From Chelydra serpentina (Eukaryota > Chordata > Testudines > Chelydridae), in NCBI GenBank assembly GCA_037349315.1, contig JBAIAC010000014.1, forward strand, positions 25,583,001 through 25,647,000: a DNA stretch of 64,000 nt. Direction: 5' to 3'. Shown here one piece after another: positions 59,540 to 64,000 of this stretch. Every line of letters begins with the position of its first letter. Positions within the stretch are counted from its first letter, which is position 1. Both the position numbers and the translations under genes were made by a program. The notes beneath the pieces are model-generated. The model had not been told where the DNA came from. It did not search any database and was given only the letters and a program-made list of their open reading frames with translations.

Positions 59540-61325
59540 TTATAAAATCTTCTCTTTCATCTCTAATTGTTGTGATAACATGAAAGCCTAATGTGAAGTA
59601 ATCAGTGATAATATTACATCTCATTTATATATATTAAACTTTCTTAAAAACTTCTAAAATCATGTAAGATTATTTCAAAACGTTAAATTCACATAAAAAT
59701 GAGTGGAAGGTAGTTTTTGAGATTAAAAACCCAGCAAACCAGGTCTGCTACTAGGAACTTTTCAATAGAATGCTTCTCACCTCTGCTCCGCATCAGTAAG
59801 CGAAAACAATGAGCTAAAGCTGCCTGAAACACAAGTATTTGTTAAACAAGTGATAAAGTATAAATCCAGCTCACTGCAAGAAATTTTATGTAGACTGATT
59901 CCTAGGTGCCACATCAAAAGCCTACAAGCTCATGAAAGGAAGGTAGCCAGGTTTTTCTTGCCTGCGGCCATATCTCATTGGTAAGGAAACTGGAGAAGAA
60001 GACTGAATGGAGACCTTGGTAAGAACCTTTCAAGTCTAAAGTAAAGGAACTGCACTAATCCCTTCTGATTTCTCCTTGCTATGTGAATTTATGCAGCAGC
60101 ATGCAGATTTGGACTTTTATAATTTCCAGTACAGTTAATATTATACTCAGGCTACATTGAAAAAATTTGCCTTTGTATGACGATAAACTAATCTATTTTC
60201 CAGGCACTATATAGTTTAAATTTTATCTGATTTACAAAACCTTTACTATTTCCTTTCTTTTTTAAAACCACTGCAAGATTGAAAACTTTAACTTAATTAT
60301 TTTTTCTGTATGAGAACCTGACATTCACTGATGTATGTCAGCTAAAGATTTTTCTCTTTCACTGGACAGGTAGTGGAGGAGTTTTTTAATACTTCCCCAC
60401 AGGTTCCAATCATAGCTCTTTCTGTTGCATTACAGGACCCTCTGAGGTCACTCTGATTCTGCCTGAAGATTTACAGAACTTTCTAAATATAAACTAGTGT
60501 ATCGGTACCTGCCAGATACACTTGAGTGTTTGCAGCACCGGAAAAGAAAAAGAGAAGAGGCATCTCCAGATATCCTCTGTTTGATACGTAACTAGGAAAA
60601 TCAGCTTTTCAGAACTGCTACTTTTGGGTTTAGAGGAAAGGAACAAGAGGGGGTGCCAAGGATTTCAGTATCCATTTGGGTAGATACATCATTGATATCA
60701 CAGGACTTTCTGTGGCTGTGACTTCACTGTACTGAGGCTTTGGCAGCAACAACAAAAATGAAGAGATCATTTTCATGGTCTGCCCACTTGTTAAGAGAGT
60801 TTATTTACTGTCCTATGCACTCATTTCAGTAATGACTACATTCTGGCTTCTCTAGTCACATGGTTCAAACAAAATAACTAAAACATTCCAAAAACAAGTT
60901 TGAGAAACACCACATGCTTATTGTTGCTAGGGAAATCATTATCTTGGTAGTAAATGTTCAATATATTGTGTCACTTTGCTTCTGCTTTTCGAGATACAGC
61001 CATAAGGATTTAGGATGAATAAAAATAAAGAAAAGCAATAAAAATTACAGAAACAAATAAAACCAAGTAAAAGAAGGGGAAACATGTTCAGTAAGCTATG
61101 CAAAGACCGTTTAAATTCACTCTCATTAAAGACATAAAGAATTCTAAATAGCATTTGCACCCATAGCTTCCCATCAGGATATGAGTAACTTCCTCTCATG
61201 TCAACATTATATTATTTTAAAATCATAGCTATAGCAGTGCAATGATGCTGGCTCTGATAACTGTACTTAGTTGATTTTATGTTCTATTACATCTGCTGCA
61301 ATGTAAATGAGCTGTAATTCATTGG
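59540..61325. other. Unique AT-rich DNA, no gene seen
   Basis: Short ORFs only. No repeats or RNA genes recognised. Confidence 0.4.
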
Positions 61326-61327
61326 CT

Positions 61328-61500
61328 GGGACACAGGACTCAGGACTCATGGATTCAGGTCTCAGTTCTGCCAGTAACTCAGACTGTGACCTTAGATAAG
61401 TCACATCTGCGTGCCTCAGCTTTCCTCATCTTTAAAATGTGGGGCCTGACACTCCATATTTGTAAAGAGCTTTGAAAGCAATGGATAGCAATATAAAGTA
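61328..61500 (+). repeat. MIR-like SINE
   Basis: ggattcaggtctcagttctg, then gactgtgaccttagataag and cctcagctttcctcatcttt are the MIR core and 3' part in order. Confidence 0.75.
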
Positions 61501-61810
61501 TAATACTCAGTGGAACTAGTGTTGTATGTAACTTCTAAAAGTTAAACCCAATATAAACAACCTGTTAAAATATTGATTGTGCAACTGTGGCTTGTGACTC
61601 AATGCAATACCATATTCTATTAAAAAAAATGAAAACATCTCTGCACATCTGAGTGCAACTTATCTTTAATATGAACATATTGTGGGGACATCTGAAAGCA
61701 GATAGGCAAAACTTACCCATAAATGTATGCTTCCAGCCAATTTACAGTTGTGCATAGCCAGCGGAGTCAATCTGACTCTATAGCAAGAGACTTCATTGTC
61801 ATGTACCCTG

Positions 61811-62618
61811 TGTGACAAAGTTCCTCCTCTGCCTTGGTGGGTCCTGTGCTTTTTGGAGGATTTACTCACCTCAGAGGTTCACGGCAGCCCTCAGTTTGGC
61901 CGCTTCTGCTAGAGGCTCAAACCTGCCGTTCACTCAGCTAACCTCATCACTGGCCAGCATGGGGGAAACGGAGAACAATCTCCGCAGTCTCTGTTGTCCC
62001 ACTTAGTGGGTCAGGGACAGGCCAGATCCCTTTCCAAATTATACCTTCCCTTCTGGTGTTGCTCACAAAGCAGGTCAACACCTCCTGTGTCTGATCAGGA
62101 GTTGGGGAGATGGTGGGAATCCAGGCCCGACCTCTACATCAGGTTCCAGCCCAGGGCCCTGTGGATAGCAGCTGTCTACAATGTCTCCTGTATCAGCTGT
62201 GTGACAGCTACAACTCCCTGGGCTACTTCCTCAAGTCCTCCCCCACACCCCATGTGGCCCTGCACCCCCCAGAACCTCACCGCAGGAGCTTCCTCCTGAA
62301 GCTTCATCACACTTGTACTCCTCAGTCCTCCAGCAGCACGCCTTCTCGCTCCTTGCACACCCTCCACTAACTGATGGGAGGTCCTTTCTAAACCAGGTGT
62401 CCTGATTAATCTGCCTGCCATAATTGATTCTAGTATGTTCTTAATTGTCTCCAGGTGTCTTAATTAGCTTGCCTGTCTTAATTGTTTCTAGCAGGTTCCT
62501 GATTGCTCTAGTGCAGCCCCTGCTCTGGTCACTCGGGGAACAGAAAACTGCTTATCCAGTGGCCAGTATATCTGCATTCTACTACTCTGCTGTACCCAAC
62601 TGGCCTGGGTCTATCACA
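61811..62618. mobile_element. Solo LTR (808 bp) with CCTG target duplication
   Basis: Starts TGTGACAAAG and ends CTATCACA, with TG...CA and the TGTGA/TCACA inverted ends. CCTG lies on both sides (61807-61810 and 62619-62622), a 4-bp duplication. No internal coding region adjoins it. It is not alignable by eye with the other LTRs here, so it is a separate family. Orientation is not determined. Confidence 0.82.
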
Positions 62619-62871
62619 CCTGTTAAAATAAAAAGCATTCTCTCAACCATGAGCAAAAGTCAAATCGTTTTACTGGAGGTTTTAGGAAATGTAGCATTTG
62701 GATTCAAGACACTCACATTTCTGCAGCCTTGGAGCCTTTCTTCACCTGAAGCATATGAGTAATTTTTATTGACATTGAATAACATGTGTATATTAAACAT
62801 AATACACAACCAAAATAGTCATGCAGCCTTCAACTCTTACTTTAAAAAAATTGAGACGTGTTCCAGGGGTT

Positions 62872-62900
62872 TTGGTTGGTTGGTTGGTTGGTTGGTTGGT
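62872..62900. repeat. TTGG microsatellite
   Basis: About seven TTGG units in tandem. Confidence 0.95.
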
Positions 62901-63034
62901 TTTTAGAGTGATATTTAAAAGTATTGCTGCACTAAATGAAGCCTGAATAGGACTCCTCCAGGGCTGGGACAATATAAAACATGAATTGTGAGTGACAGAA
63001 TCGGGCCCAATAATAGCAATACTTAACACATATG

Positions 63035-63200
63035 CAACCCATCTTCTATTGCTCTCAACGCTCTTTAAAGAATTATTACGTTCTTTAAAAACACCATTTT
63101 ACAGCTGGGGAAAGCTGAGGCATAGAGAGGTCAACTGAGTCAGTGGCAGAATCAGGAAAACCCATGTGTGCCGAGTCCTGTCTCCCAGCTGCCATTACAA
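63035..63200 (-). repeat. MIR-like SINE
   Basis: Complement of the MIR core and 3' part: ccattttacagctggggaaa, ctgaggcatagagaggtcaa and gtcagtggcagaatcagg. Confidence 0.75.
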
Positions 63201-63584
63201 TACAACATATGTAACAGAACATAAAGTCAATAAAACACAAGTACCAGACTCTGCAATGTTGCATGGATACAAGTATGACTTTCAGTAATGGAAAAGAATT
63301 GCCATATAACAGCCTTGACAGAGTACTAATGATTTATTTCTAGATCAAAGATTTACTTGGTCTAGTGCTTTGAGCCCATGGCTGAGAATCAAGAATGTCC
63401 TGAGTTCTAAACTAATTGAAAGGCAAGTGACTGAGGAGTCAGTAGTCCTGGTTTCTATTCATTCTATTCATGCGGTGCCCTTTAGGCACAGCCCTGCATT
63501 GAGAGTGATGCAGTCATATCACCCCCAGGTGGTGCTCTGGAAGACTTCTCCCTTGGGCAACCACTGAGCTGCAGCCACAATCGG

Positions 63585-63860
63585 ACCCTTCGTTTTACTG
63601 TGTCTGAGTTCACTCATCTATAAACTATGAATAATACTTAACAATACCCAGCTTTGAAGAGCATTTTGGGTCTATGAACAAGAAATACAATGTGACAGAT
63701 AAATATTATTTGTAATCCCAAGCACTGACTCGCTCTTTGCCTTTGAGAGCAAGTCAAAACCTTTGTGTCTGAGTTTCCCTATGTATATAATAGGGGTGAC
63801 ACTTGCCTATTTCAAAGGGCTGTTTTAAGGATAATGGGGCTGGATCTGCAGTCCTCATTC
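63585..63860 (+). repeat. Two MIR-like 3' fragments
   Basis: tgtgtctgagttcactcatc (63598 on) and gtgtctgagtttccctatgt (63764 on) repeat the same MIR segment about 165 bp apart, each followed by an aataat-type stretch. Either two insertions or a local duplication. Confidence 0.6.
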
Positions 63861-64000
63861 CTATGAGTGGTCCCACTGACTTCAGAAGGACTACTGGAAT
63901 TAACTTGAAGGGCCTGAAGATTGTGATTAATGGGCCAAATTTTGCTTTCCACTGCACTGCTGTGATCCTGGAGTAACTATACTGAAGTCAATAGAGTTAC

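Noticed and set aside
62872..62900. TTGG run considered as a CRISPR-like or regulatory array
   Set aside because: Simple microsatellite without spacers in vertebrate DNA.

Overview
The window is vertebrate nuclear DNA, most likely from a turtle. It is AT-rich, has no long open reading frame of a conventional gene, and is full of transposable-element relics. The turtle-like signs are CR1 LINEs whose 3' ends carry TTCTTATG or ATCTATGA octamer tails, Penelope-like elements, many short GTCTACACT-type inverted-repeat elements with TTA/TAA target duplications, MIR-like SINEs and solo LTRs. The organism call rests on recalled repeat families, not on a database search.

No intact host gene is visible. 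The only host-gene-derived coding sequence is a 5'-truncated, intronless, poly(A)-tailed copy of the 3' end of an EPCAM-like mRNA (18405-19164). The region could be intergenic or a large intron; the sequence does not decide this.

Layout. 1-2636: CR1 LINE split by a solo LTR. 2900-4580: decayed tyrosine-recombinase retrotransposon with an SGNH-hydrolase ORF. 4.6-14.4 kb: mostly unique DNA with two CR1 pieces and a MITE. 14.45-15.42 kb: LTR. 16.5-21.9 kb: MITEs, the EPCAM retrocopy, CR1 and Penelope-like fragments. 23.4-27.9 kb: dense nest (LTR with two back-to-back MITEs, Penelope-in-Penelope, two multi-hairpin MITEs, a mariner-like MITE). 29.2-30.65 kb: 36-bp telomere-like minisatellite with an inverted block. 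30.86-32.85 kb: GC-rich hAT-like element, an unrecognised 283-codon ORF and an L2-like LINE fragment. 34.2-34.7 kb: CR1. 35.8-37.7 kb: Penelope-like element with a 13-bp target duplication and two nested MITEs. 44.0-48.3 kb: multi-hairpin MITE abutting a CR1 with an intact-looking 5' end and a 5' inversion. 48.3-64 kb: mostly unique AT-rich DNA with MIR-like SINEs, a 1.1-kb inverted-repeat transposon (58.4-59.5 kb) and a solo LTR (61.8-62.6 kb).

The genes do not form a pathway. The biology here is mobile-element activity: LINE retrotransposition including twin priming and a retrocopied host mRNA, tyrosine-recombinase and GIY-YIG retroelements, and non-autonomous DNA transposons nested in one another. 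Family names come from motifs and recalled consensus features and need a repeat-library search to confirm.
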